A DNA stretch of 64,000 bases from Cinnamomum chago (GCA_038049695.1 CP142451.1:9856001-9920000); one strand, 5' to 3'. Positions 34,933-50,474 are shown, counted from the first letter of the stretch. Translations and numbers: made by a program. Notes: generated by a model from the sequence alone, not told the origin.

Positions 34933-35644
34933 GGTTTAAAATAGCATCCGCTAAGTAGCGTAATGCCCGCATTATCGGCTGTAGCGGTCGAGGCCACTAC
35001 GCTATTTTGAAAATAGTGGCGCTACGGTATAAAACCTAATAGAGCCAAGTAATTTTAGTTTTAAACACTGTTTTTCCTAATTCTTCTCCTCGATAGTCTT
35101 TCCTAAAGTTATCTCTACCCTTATGTAGTTTCAAATCATTAAAAAAATACAATATTGTTTGCTATACAAGATTAAAAAAAAAATTGACCATTTAAAAAAT
35201 TCACACGGTTACACCGTTACGTATCACCACAACCGCTACGTATTGCCCGCTACGTAGCATTTTGGCCACTAATCGTTATGCTTGCCGCAACCGCTATTTT
35301 GATCCTTTCGTAGCGTAGCGCCCGCATTATCGGCCGTAGTTGTCAAGACTACTACGTTATTTTGAAAAAAGCGGCGCTACGGTCTAAAACCTAATGGAGC
35401 CAAGTAATTTTAGTTTTAAACACTATTTTTCCTATTTATTCTCATCAATAGTCTTTCCGAAAGTTATCTCTACCCTTATATGGTTTCAAATCATTAAAAA
35501 AATACAATATTGTTTGCTATACAAAATTCAAAAAATTCTGATCATTTAAAAAATTCACACAGCTACACCGCTACGTATCACCACAACCGCTACATAGCGT
35601 TTTGGCCGCTGACCGCTACACCTGCCGTAACCGCTATTTTAATC
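34933..35644. mobile_element. MULE-like non-autonomous element made of two tandem units, upstream of copy 3
   Basis: Absent from the same position before copies 1 and 2. Ends read GGTTTAAAATAGC and GCTATTTTAATC, inverted over about 10 bp. The flanks ATGCAGCAT and ACTCAGCAA resemble a decayed 9-bp duplication of the ancestral ACGCAGCAA. The body is a roughly 345-bp unit repeated twice (from about 34950 and about 35300), each with many GCTACG/CGTAGC words. No reading frame of interest. Superfamily is inferred from the duplication length. Confidence 0.6.
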
Positions 35645-35847
35645 TTGATACTCAGCAATTAATATAAAAGTCGTCCTCCTATTATTGAGCCACCTTGTTT
35701 TTCTCCCTCACAAAATTGTAAAGGAACCGCAAATTAGATATTGGGCTTCGTAGTATCTTATCTTCTTAGAGACAGAACGACAACCTGGCAACTTGGGATA
35801 TTCGGTCTAGTCGTCTAACAACAACCAGAGAGAGAGAGAGAGGGGAA
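35645..35847 (+). promoter_or_regulatory. Core promoter and 5' UTR of CCR-like copy 3
   Basis: A good TATA box TATAAAAG is at 35663-35670, about 178 bp before the ATG. The CCACATGTGG palindrome found at this place in copies 1 and 2 is reduced to GAGCCACCTTG by a 6-bp deletion near 35690. The GA-rich leader is kept at about 35829-35842. Confidence 0.6.
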
Positions 35848-38800
35848 ATGGAACAGGTAGAAGGGAGGGTATGTGTTACAGGTGCAGGAGGGTTTGTGGC
35901 ATCATGGTTGGTGAAGCTTCTTCTCTCAAAAGGATACATGGTCCACGGTACTGTTAGAAACCCAGGTACCCCTTTTTCCTCTTCTTTATATTTAGCTATC
36001 AGGTTACTGTTTTTTGCCTATTCATTTCCATGAAAATGAATTGCAGATGATGAAAAGAACAACCATTTGAAAAGCTTAGAGAAGGCCCAAGAGAACTTAC
36101 AACTCTTCAAGGCAGACTTGCTGGACTACGACTCTCTCTATGCAGCCATTGAGGGATGCATTGGAGTCTTCCACGTTGCATCTCCAGTTCCACCATCCAG
36201 TGTGGCCAATCCAGAGGCAAGATTTTCCTCCGCGGTTTGATTGATTCCAAGTTCCCACTTGTTTCTGTTAGTTACAAATACAATGATATGGAATACTGAT
36301 TGACTGAAAGTCTGGGTCGTCTGCCTCTAATTCTTTGACTTAAGAGAAATTCTGAGTTGAAGGAGTGGGACTCGCAGCGGCGCCCACCATTGAAAATCCG
36401 AGGCGCTTAAAATAAAATCAATTTAGGTGTAAATTGATCCAAATATGAGTTGGTCATGCCGTAAGACTAAAAAAATGATGATATCATGTTACCAACTTCA
36501 ACTTGGGTAAAATTTGTGAATTACATACGGTTGGAGGGCTTTTTTTTTTTGCAGCTCAAATTTTCAATTGGTATTCCCTACTATGGATTTATACTCCGAC
36601 TCTGGATTTTTCAGAGTCCAACCGTCAGGGATCTGGATTCCAGATGCACCATGGGATCCTGTCGTTGATTTCCTTTAGGCTTTTTAGTATTGGTTAATTT
36701 ATGTGTTGAACGAAATTCTGAGTCCATCGAGTTGTGATTCTTGTTTTTAGAAAAGGAGTATGATTTTGCTTTTCATTGAAGATGAAAGTCTGGAAGAAAG
36801 AGAAGAAAGAAAATCTCAGAAGAAAAGAGGGTTGAAATTTCTCGGACCCAGAATGATGGTTGGCTCAAGCGAACCATCCCCTGTTCAATCGAGTGCTTCA
36901 GCAGGACACCAAACAGAATCTTGGTCCGCTCGAGCGAACCTTCATTTGCTCGAGCGGGCAACACAAAATAGTTCTGTGCGAATCAGAAGTTTTATTTCTA
37001 ATTTTGGTCAAACTACTTGTTTTAGTCCCAATGAACTTAGGCAACCTTAAGCACATCCTTAAGCCTATTTATAAGACTCTTGGGCTACCATAAAGACGCA
37101 CCTCTCTCATTATTCTGAGTAAGAAAATTCAATTAAAAGAATTCTTCATCTCTAGAGCATCCATTGAAGAGTTGTGCTGCAAGAGTTCATCCAGATAGCA
37201 GTTTCTTCTACGTCCCATGTAGATCAAGATCTAAGGAGTTAAGCGGATTTGAATATGTTGAAATCAATAGTGTCAAGTCGTTGAGGCGTAAAGCTACACA
37301 AGAAGTAACTGCAGTTCTTAGGTAGTAATTATCTAGAGAGGAATCTATGAGTATCTTGTAGTCGCGAGATTCATAGTACTTGATTGTTGGTCCAGTTTTG
37401 ATCCGTAGTGTTTTATCCAATTTGGATTTTCCACGTAATATCTGATGTCCATGTGGCATGTGCTTTTCTAATTCTGTTTCCGTTGTATATTATATTATTT
37501 TTGCACACATGGGGCTGTTGAGTTGACCAATCTAGAGATCAATTTAAAAACCTTAGAATCATTAGGGTGTTCGTGGCCTATATTGAATCCGGAAAGAAAA
37601 AACTTCAACCCAAACTGTTGAACGAGCTTTAAATTGGGTTGGCTGGTTGGGTTGGTTGACGTCATATTCAGACCTCAAAGTCAGTGGGTTTGAATTAATT
37701 TGTACCTACCCATCCATTTCAATTGATTGGAGCAAAACTTTTTATTAAGTTTTAGAAGCTTTGCTAAATATTGTTATGACTTATGCAGACCGAATTGTTG
37801 GAGCCTGCTGTAAGGGGCACACTCAATGTACTCAAGGTGTGTTCTGAGACAGGAGTAGAAAGGGTAGTTGTCGTCTCATCTACTGGTGCTGTTCTGTTCA
37901 ACCCAAACTGGCCGCCAAATAAGCCCAAGGATGAGGACTGTTGGACTGACATTGACTACTGCAGGGAAAGTAAGGTAACATGCCAGTTCAAACTCAAAAT
38001 CTACTACCCAACACTAATTTACGCAAAAAAAAATCAAGGTTCATTCATTTGGATGACCCGAGTCACCTATAAAACTGCCATTATTATACACACAAAGAAA
38101 TTTGTGGTTATGGTTGAAACTTCAAATATTAGGAACCACGCTGTTCATTAATTTTCTTCAATAGAAATTCTGTAGCTTGAAACTGTATGAATCAAATGGT
38201 TCCTCAGCTTGTGAAAGGCTCACCTCCACAGAATAGAAGAATTTGATGAGGTGCCTCGGCACAACACTTCAATATCTAATGAAAATGCCACCAACAATTA
38301 GTAATCTAATCTAACTACTAAACTGAATGACCTCTTAACTACAAGTGACTTTAATTAAAAAGAGCTAGTTAGATTAATGTATAAAATAAAAGCTCTAATT
38401 TTTAAATTTTAATTTACAATATAGTCTATTTGGTAAAAATATAAAAACAGTGAAGGGGATCACTCTTAACACAAATGAGAATGGATTGGAGATTCAAGCG
38501 AAGAAACTTGTTCTCTTGATCTTAAACAACAAGAAAATATTAAAGGCTGATAGATAATACAACCAAAATTTGATTTGCAAAAAGATACATGGCTGAATTC
38601 ATAGACTCATTTTCCAATCCAGGATTAAACGTCGCTTAATCCCTTGCACTTTTCTAAACAACAATTTAATAACTAAGATGCATGAATGATCCAAAACACA
38701 TGTAGAAAAACCAAGGGAAACATAGGAAATCCAAAAGACACTACAAGAAACAAAGCATCTACATAAAACAATGTACCATATTAAATATTTTCTTGGGTAC

Positions 38801-41247
38801 GGTTCATGAAATGCTAGAGTTCATAGAATCTAGCTAGCTTACTTCAAACGAACAACTCTTATTTCACAAGATAATTGGGCCCATCTTTTAGAAATTACAA
38901 TATAGAACCTTATATTGTTTAGGAAATTTTATGAGGTCATTCTCGTTTAAAACAGTTGTAACTTTTGTATTGTCCATCTCCATCCGCTTTAGCTAAAAAA
39001 GCAAGTTACCAAATGCCTATAAGGGCCTTTTGGTAAGTCGTGTCTGATTGAAATAGAGCTGATTCAATTAGCTCTTTTTCAAAAAAAGAAATTTGTTGTT
39101 CAAATTAAGCCATTTTATAAATAGATTGTTTGGACTGCCTCATTCAATTAGAACCAGTAAAGTTGTCATGTCATAAAAATTATATGGTACAAAATTTACA
39201 TATAATAAAATTAGTACAGGAAAACTTTTTATAAATTTAAAGAAGTACATACAATATTATAAACGTTACATGGAAAAATTTATATTAAAAGACAAATAAA
39301 GACATAAAATGCCTAGGTAGAGGCTGTAAACAAATGCACAAATGAACTAGGAAGAAAGCAATGTAGGTGTTTCACCAAGCAATCTTGTTGAGTGGTATTT
39401 GTACATTAGTTTCGCACAGATGCGAAGGGATCGATTCTTAGGTCCGCAAGTTTTAAATATCAAACTTGACTATGTATTTAGCCCAATTTAGGGAAAAAGA
39501 AGAACTGTATATCTTTCTTTTGCCAAACAAAAAAAAAAGTTGAGTTCTTTTTCCCCCTTTATGGTAAATATGGCTTGGAATTCTAAATACTTGTTTACTA
39601 CTTTACTTAATTAACTCCTATATCTCATGCTGAAGGTGTGGTTTAACAAGTGGTACTGTATTTCCAAGACAACTGCAGAAAGAGAGGCATTGAAGTATGC
39701 AGAGAACACTGGGCTAGACGTTGTAACGGTTTGTCCATCTTACGTTTTCGGGCCATTACTGCAATCCACCATGAATTACAGTAGCGGACTTCTCATTGAG
39801 CTAATTAAAGGTATTTCCTGGTGCTAAAGAAACTCATGATCTTCTTAGCTTCGTAGCATCTTGTTGGGAATAGCTATGTACATATGTATGTATACATGTA
39901 TGTATGTATGTATTGAAGATTCTTAAGCAACCAGCGCCACTGTAAGAGGCCCACCCACACCCACCATCCCCCTAAATAATCAATATATGACCTTCATACA
40001 TGAATCCGCTGGTAGCTTCAGTAGTGAGGGAGCCCGTTTCTCCCTTCCACAAGGGAGCAATCTCTGGTTGTACCTCCAATGATGAAGGACTAGTTGTATA
40101 TGTGTGCATGGGAGTACTTATATCTTTCAAAATAAAATAAAATAAAAATCTAACTTTGAAGGTACAAAAATAATAGGATATTCCATTTTCTGCAAACGAG
40201 TCAGTCATGGGGTGATCTTTCGGACTGATCTTTCAAACAACTACTTCCCCATGATAATTACCATTTGAGTGGGGGCTCCCATAGCTCTGTCCGTTTTTTG
40301 TCGGACTTTTTTTCTTCTTTTTTTAGTATCCTGAGGGTTAGGCCCTAGCCCTCAGGTGGGGAGTGGGAGTAAAACTCGGGTGAGGTAAAAACTGGCACCT
40401 TTTACCACTAGGATAAGAGGCCGTTCATTAGCCGGGGGCTGATAGTAGTTTTTGGAAGTCCCATGTTTTGACTGGACGATATTGTGAGACAATGACCATG
40501 GAGGCATGGACAGCAAAGGATCCAATTTATTCGATACCTGGAAGCAGGTTCCCTACTAAAAGGGCTTGGTCCATAATTTGGATCCATTTACCCGGCAAAT
40601 TTGGGTCCACAACTTAAGATCCATCGGGTTAGTCCACATTCATTTGTTCCAAACTTCTAATTGAATTTTGATGGAACCCTGAGTCTCCTTCATGAAAACT
40701 GATTGCACGCCTTCTTTCCTTGTTTTCCATCCATTCAAGATTGTTCTTGTGTGATGGTAGTATACAAAGGCAACGACTACCATTTTTTCTTCTACTGATG
40801 TGATTCATTCTTCTTTTTTGGGGAGAAAAAAAAGGGTGATCTGAAACAATAGCAAACAGAGTCTGGTCAATCGTGGATGTCCGAGATGTAGCTGAAGCAT
40901 TGCTGTTGGTGTATGAGAAGAAAGAAGCATCTGGAAGATACATTTGTGCACCACATTCAGTTCAAATGCACAATTTGCTTGAAAAGTTGAAGAGCAAATA
41001 CCCCAACTACAACTATCCTAAAAAGTAGGTATCGTACCTGGGTTAGAGAATTTGATTATGATTGTAGGAATTTTAATCTCTCATACCCATTTGTTTTCTG
41101 TCTAATAGTTACATAGAGGTGGATCCAGATGGAAAGCCAAGTTCAGACAAATTGAAGAGGTTGGGTTGGGAATGCAGGTCATTAGAAGAGACCATTGTTG
41201 ACAGTGTTGAATACTATCAAGAGGCTGGTATTTTGAACAAGGATTAG
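35848..41247 (+). CDS. Cinnamoyl-CoA reductase-like dehydrogenase, copy 3 (possible exon 5 stop)
   Basis: Exons are 35848-35965, 36047-36216, 37789-37974, 39636-39810, 40853-41024 and 41109-41247. Exons 1-4 keep the TGAGGFVAS cofactor loop, the R-x5-K pair, FHVASP, the catalytic Ser region VVSST and a NKWYCISK active site (Tyr and Lys kept, Asn of NWYC replaced by Lys, one codon longer than copy 1). With the exon 5 acceptor used in the copy 1 model (40834/40835), the second codon is TGA at 40837-40839, where copy 1 has CGA. A second acceptor, AATAG at 40848-40852, restores the frame, removes the stop and deletes six residues relative to copy 1's model, giving about 320 aa. The 3' part is more diverged from copies 1 and 2 than they are from each other. 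Expected function as for copy 1; expression and splicing decide whether it is active. Confidence 0.85.
40308..40437 (-). repeat. SINE-like insertion in intron 4 of copy 3
   Basis: Absent from intron 4 of copies 1 and 2. On the minus strand it reads TTATCCTAGTGGTAAAAGG, resembling a box A, and ends in an A-rich tail (CTAAAAAAAGAAG). Flanks CCGTTTTTTGTCGG and CCGTTCATTAGCCGG may be a diverged target duplication. No clear box B is seen, so the assignment is tentative. Confidence 0.4.
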
Positions 41248-43408
41248 ATCACTTTTGGTTTGGTCTCTGTTGCTTCTGTTTTTGTAATATACATCAAATT
41301 CTGTGGAAAGATAATTACTATAGCGTCAGTGACTAGAACATGTTCTTGTTGCTTTTCATCGCTTAAATTTATAAGTTGGACCTGATCTCTGGTTGTTTAG
41401 AACCAAAAGAATTAGGAACTCTTCTTGCAAGTTGCAATACAAGAGCAACAAGTGTAATTGTTGGATTCTATTTCATAGAATAAAATAACCAAGTACCATC
41501 CAGTGAAATGAAGATTAAGCTCCCGCTTACATATTTTGCCTCATTTTCCTACAAATTTTCAATAAAGCAGGTTTGAACAAAGTATTGAAGAGGCGAGAAA
41601 CAAGAATTAAGGTTGAGATGAAGATGGAAACGTTATTTTCCAAGGATTTAATGTACTTGTGTGCAATCATTTCCCGCCAATGGACAGACTATTTGATAGC
41701 CCTTTATGGATTTTCACCTCTTACTCCTTCAATCGGAGTTCATTTGATGATTTCAAGAAATCCATCCTGGAGCAAACAAATGAGCCCCGCGAAGAGCAAT
41801 GGATGGATGAAGAACATTTTGAGGTGCCTTGGGAAAATTTGAAATGGAACAATTTTCATCTATGGAAGTCCCGAGCAAGAATAGTGCTGGGACTTTAGGC
41901 CTCTCCATTGAAGGTGGTAGGGTGAAAATCCCTCACAGCCGAACAATTTTCACCAGCTAGGAAAATGTTAGGCTAAAATTTGGGCATCCAAGATTTCAGA
42001 GAAACATTTAGGAGTTTGAGTAATTTGAAATTGGCTAGCAGTCTGCCTCATTTTGTCACTTGGATTGCCCAAGGAATTATTTATGACAATCTCAAGGAAT
42101 CAACTTGCGAAACTAAACTGAGTTGCAGCTGTTAGTTCCACCATGAAATTGAAGAGAAGAAATGGTATACCCAGAAGCCCATCATGCATGTTAAAGGAAA
42201 ACAATACTGGATGGGCATGTTTGCAAAACATCTGCCAAATGAAAACACCCTTCTCGATTTCCATAAAAACAATTCTCTTATCACTTTCCAATTTGCAACT
42301 TGGTTTTTTGGAAGAAATCTCAACCCACTGGTAATTGATGTCTTTGACGCCTTTCAGGATTTTACTTAAAATAGACGTTCTATTTCATAAATATATCCGG
42401 GGGAGGTTAAAAAGGCTTTTCCATGAAAAAAAATAAAAGGCCATAGTTTAAATATTTGAAGAGTTGGACAGACATGCTCTAAAGGCCTATTTCTTTTCTT
42501 GGATTTAAAGAACTCAAGGTTGGGGAATTTCCAGTGGATTTCGTGGATACTCCCTTCCACTTACCCATTAGGAATTCCAACCACATGAAAAAAAAATTTG
42601 AAGGAATTCTAAGTAATGAAACATGCCCAAAATACCAAGCATCCCACGCAACCAAAGAAATAACTAAAGCATAGTTATGACAGGAATTTAGTGTGTTGGG
42701 TTTTTTTTTTTTTTTCTTTTTTTCATGGGCAATGATGTTATTGCTTATCCCCTATAATTTGAAAAGTCATGTTTCTTTCGCAACCAACTAAAATGTCCAA
42801 AAACCATCTTTTGGAATTCTTAGAATTTCAAATGCTTCACCATGAAAAGGATTTTGGAATTCTACATCTTTTCTATTCATGAATTCATAAAATTTTAGTA
42901 AAGAAACATGGCTATAATTGCTTAGTTAAAAATAAAAAAAAGCATATTCCCATAGTAAGATTCGCATTTCAAATATCCTGAATCACTTTATCCAGCATAA
43001 TTGCATTGGTGCTCTACAAAAGCAATTTTAATTGCCAGCACACTTATGGTTAAGTTGTATTGTACCTTGTTATCACACATATGCCCAGAAATTACAAACA
43101 AATAAATAATTAAAAAACCTCTTTATACATAGAAAAGTCCTGTTCTATTAGAATAAAAATTGGACTCCTTATTTACATTTAACTAAATACTAATAACAAC
43201 AACAATTATTATTATTATGTGGTAAAACCACAAAATAGAGAGGCTACCTTCCTAACTTCATCTTAAACAAAACAACAGAGGATGTGAAAATAAATATATT
43301 TATTCATTCTGAAATTTGAAAAGCTCCCTCACCACATCACCTTCCATTCCAAAACCCTAATCATAACACAAAGTGCATAAAAAAAAAAAAAGGACAAAAA
43401 CACAAACA
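41248..43408. other. Downstream flank of copy 3 and intergenic spacer, no gene
   Basis: 41360-42200 aligns with the orphan flank of copy 0 (2380-3300), including the AAAATGTTAGG block that copies 1 and 2 lack. It carries no Harbinger, LINE or other insertion, so it is the least altered version of the shared flank. From about 42350 to 43370 the DNA is unique AT-rich spacer with poly-T near 42700. Short open frames on both strands show no family features. Confidence 0.65.
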
Positions 43409-46476
<3,068 letters not shown>

Positions 46477-46871
46477 TGATACGTAACCTTTTACATGGTA
46501 AAACAGAAAATTAAAATGAGAAAGGAGGAGTCCACTTCGAGGGCCGGGACAGAGACCTCCTAAGGTTCAATTCGAGGAGAACCGCAACTCCAAAGACAAA
46601 AGCAAAGCCTTGAATTGTTCTTCACTCATATATTCAACCATATGACATCTACAAATATTTATACATATTCCATAACCGTTAAAACTACTCTACCGCTAAC
46701 CCACTACTCCACTAACCCACTAACCAGTACTACTCCACTATCTCTCCACTCTTCCACATACATAAAGCATATTTAGATACAACCAGGACAATACAATTAA
46801 GAATCCTAAGTCTTAAATAAAACATTCTAATCAAATATAAAATACTGAAATTAAATAAAAGGTACGTATCA
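46477..46871 (-). mobile_element. Solo LTR (Copia-like), minus orientation
   Basis: Bounded by a 5-bp duplication TATCT (46472-46476 and 46872-46876). The ends are TGATACGTAACCTTTT and AAAAGGTACGTATCA, an inverted repeat of about 15 bp with TG...CA at the tips. On the minus strand a TATAAATATT TATA region precedes a GA/CT-rich stretch, as in Copia LTRs. 395 bp; no internal region or partner LTR nearby. Confidence 0.85.
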
Positions 46872-47094
46872 TATCTCCCCTCACCTGATCACTTTTTGCA
46901 AAAAACAACTCCAGGTTTGCTATTTATTATGTGATTAGAGGTGTCCTATTATAGTTGTGATAGATTTTCTTATTTTGACTCACTATATTCTCATAAATAT
47001 CCATTCACTGTTCACAATGCATTGGTGCCAACAACACTACAACAAGCCAATTAGCCATGGTGGGACCCATAAGACCGGCCACCTCAAAAGCTTC

Positions 47095-48116
47095 TGTTAG
47101 GGCCAAAATTCCAGTGAAGGAGTTCGCTATAGTGAGCGTGACTGGAAATTCCAATCCTATCAATCAAAACTCTTTGTTAGAGTTTGTGCAAACTTACTAT
47201 TCTGATTGGAATATCATTTGTAGTCTTATGCATGAATTTGGGGCTATAAATTGGGTGTTTCTCTCAACCCAAAGGTGACCACCACCTCTCTCATTAATAT
47301 GAGTAAGAAATATCTTAGAGAGAGAATTATTCTCTAAAGTCATTGGGAGATTGTTTTGAAAAGCTGCTCTAGAAGGTTTGAAGCTTTTACTTCTTTGCAG
47401 AAGATGGTTTAACCTTGGTTCTCAAGGTGATTGAAGGAGGATCAAGCACACGGAGCGGTGCGTGGCGAGTAATCGTGGCGATAGGAGAAGTTGTGCAAAA
47501 ACAACTACATCCTTAGGTCGACATTGTGACGCCTCGAAGTCCCACATCGACTATAGAGAGGAAAGTGAATGGGGTTATATGTAAGAGCTTACACCCTTAC
47601 CTTGTATGAGGCCTTTTGATGGGTTGAGGCCCATCAGAAGCAAAATCGTGACAAATGGTATCAGAGACGACTCTCGACTAGTTAGAGTGTGGGTCCCCTG
47701 CCGTGGCCTGGTGCAAGTGGGCGGGTCTACATGTAGCCGGGCCAAGGGACTTATATGTAAGAGCTTACACCCTTACCTTGTATGAGGTTTTTTGATGGGT
47801 TGAGGCTCATCAGAAGCAAAACCGTGAGGCCCGTGGGCCAAAGCAGACAATATCATACATGGGTGAAAGGTGGGGCGTTACAGACGTACTGACTGGGATA
47901 AAGAAGCTGTGAGTATATCTTGTAACCGTTCAATAGTAATCGTGGTTTTTCTCCAAGAAATGGTTTTCACGTTTAATTTGTGTCTGTCTACCCTTTTGTG
48001 GTAAATGCTTAGTAGATAATTATCGGTAGTTTTATTTTATTTGGCTAGTTACATTCACTGCGTTTGTTTAATTAATTAGACTAGCATCCATTCTAGCAGG
48101 TTCTGCGAAACTTTCA
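47095..48116 (+). mobile_element. Solo LTR containing a nested TRIM-like element
   Basis: Starts TGTTAGGGCC and ends AACTTTCA, flanked by GCTTC at 47090-47094 and 48117-48121. Without the nested insert it is about 660 bp. It contains a TATAAATTGG TATA region near 47245, a CCTCTCTCATTAATATGAGTAAG block that recalls the LTR-like sequence in intron 2 of the CCR-like genes, and a T-rich 3' part. No internal coding region remains. Confidence 0.85.
47525..47882 (+). mobile_element. TRIM-like element nested in the solo LTR
   Basis: About 358 bp starting TGTGACGCC and ending GGCGTTACA, with flanks GACAT and GACGT (4 of 5 matching). Two direct repeats of about 75 bp (around 47575-47650 and 47752-47827; TATATGTAAGAGCTTACACC and following) stand for terminal repeats. 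TGGTATCAGAG at 47655 is the initiator-methionine tRNA primer site of plant LTR retrotransposons, just after the first repeat. AGTCCCACATCG near the left end is common in plant TRIM/LTR elements. There is no 5S-like sequence, so it is not a Cassandra element. Confidence 0.6.
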
Positions 48117-50099
48117 GCTTCTCATGTGGCCACTACAAAATGAAACCCATCATGACCATCCATCTCCCAGAAAATTTTTGAACTTTGCAATTTGAATTTT
48201 AGAAAGATGAACTATTACCCACAAATTTCCAACAAGAAATGGAAATTTTAACAGAGAAAAGTGTTTGGAACAAATTTAGAACGGTTATTTCATGAATTGT
48301 TACACATTTTTTGAATAATTTTGTGTTGAGGTCAATGTCCACTTTCGCTCCTGAGCGGTCATAATTGTGGTCTAGCCCGAGCCCAATCATTGTTGTGTCG
48401 TTTCCTATCACTAATTGATTTTGGGATAAGTGGTAACTCACACTACAACAATTTACATTTTTCCCGGCGCTAAAAAAAACGCCGGCAAAGGTCCAAAAAC
48501 GCCGGAGAAAACCTTTACCGGCGTTTTTTATTGCGCCGGCAAAGCGCCGGGAAAAGTGTGCCAGTAAAACCTTTTGCCGGCGAAATGAGGAAGCGCCGGC
48601 AAAAGTTTGCACATTACCGGCGAAAAATAACGCCGGGAAAAGTTCCAATTTCGCCGCCAAAAGTATTATGTTTTAAATAATAAATCTTTAAAAAAGATTT
48701 GCCGGCGTTATTTTCGCCGGTAAAGGGTTATATTTTGAATGAAAAATTTTTTAAAAACTTTTGCCGGCGTAGATTTTCGCCGGGAAAAGTATTACGTTTT
48801 AAATAATAAATTTGGAAAAAATCTTTGCCGGCGTTACTTTCGCCGGTTCGCCGGGAAAACATATTTATTTTTCATAAATTTTTTTTAGAAAAATTTTTGC
48901 CGGCGCTTTTTTGCGCCGGGAAAACATGAATATAATTTTTTTTAAAAATTTTGCTGCACTTCTTTTAGGTTGGCAAAATATTTATATTTTAATCAAATTT
49001 TTTTCCTATATGAAGGTCTCCAATTAAAAAAACATTAATCTAATTAATAAAAATCTATCAACACAAAAATATACAATAATTGAAAAGGGCAACATCCAAC
49101 CAAAATGAAAATTAATTTGCAGCCAACACACAGTAGTTGAAATGGTTCAAATTATAGAAATGAAACATCAAATGATTCAAATTTTATAGAATTGAAACTG
49201 ATTTACATAACTCAAATGTACGATTATCACATTCCAAACGCCATATATGCCAGCAACCCATTCCTTCCAACCAAAACCAGTCAAACACCAAGTCAATTTT
49301 TTTGCAACCAATCAGCTACTGCAAATCACCATCTCCACCGAACCTACACCCAACACCCCCTGCCCACATGCACAAACTTAATCCAGTCCAGTCCCTCTTT
49401 GAAATTGCTCCAAGCAACCATCATCATACGTCCCACCTCTACCAATTCGAGTCCGAATCCACCTGCACGCCCAACCACTTCACTCATCTTCTGATCAACT
49501 TCATCTCAGCACTCAGCCCACACAAACCACCCTTCCATCATCAAGTCCAGAGCAACTTTTCCATCTCTGTGAAACACTCAAATAGGACCCATCTGCTAAG
49601 ACAAATAAAATCAGAAATCTATTCACCAAACCATTCCATCTGCCCACCAACCTGCACTCAAATCTAGGCATTAACTCATCTGTCAACCAGCAAACACCAC
49701 AAACCAGCCCACTAAACCCAACATCCTTGCTTTCTCGTATTTCTCTGTCACTCTATCCTTTCAAGGAACTGCTTGCTGCTAAGAAGACATACTTGAATTC
49801 TTTTGGATTGATTGGATCATTCCAAAATGCTAACCAGGTAACTGTATTGTCATGCTTTATCTCTTTCCACCTGAAAAAGGACCGCAGAGACTCAAAATAA
49901 TGTTGATGACCACAACTCTTAATAATCTCTTATGCGACCACACATGAAAATGGAAAAAAAAATTAAAGAGCAAAGATTATAGCTATGTTGGGAACGTTGC
50001 ATTAAGGATATTAAAACTCTTCATGCTTCAAGTCAAGGGGCAAAAAACCCAACTTCATGTGGCATGGAGAAACTACAACAAGAATCAGATAGGAAAACG

Positions 50100-50439
50100 C
50101 ATTCAAATTGATAAATCTAGTGCCCCACTGCGGTGAGCAGCCAAACATGTGATTACATAACTAATAGAAAATCAACTTACAAATGAGTCCCAGCTTTCCC
50201 AACATATGCAGGGATCCGTCCATAAAGATTACAGTTCCTTAACACACTGCAACATAGAATGAAATGGATGTATTCAGCAGTGGCATAGACAAGCAATTTT
50301 GCTTCCTCCTATAAATGTTTTGATGACATAAAATTTCAACTCAGTGTTTTAAAGTTGGTTGGCTTCAAGGAACCTGAAAAGCTGGTTGGCTTCAAGGAAC
50401 CTGAAAATCCAATTCCCTACTAAAATCTCTACATTCAAA

Positions 50440-50474
<35 letters not shown>

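Noticed and set aside
42100..42369. Several overlapping 60-codon frames on both strands
   Set aside because: They lie in the shared downstream flank of copy 3 and are not conserved in the copy 0 flank.
47525..47882. Cassandra-type TRIM
   Set aside because: No 5S rRNA-like promoter sequence is present in the repeats.
49192..49667. Overlapping open frames of 100 and 121 codons rich in Pro, His, Thr and Ser
   Set aside because: They arise from a C-rich, G-poor stretch of the CACTA interior; no domain, no consistent frame preference.
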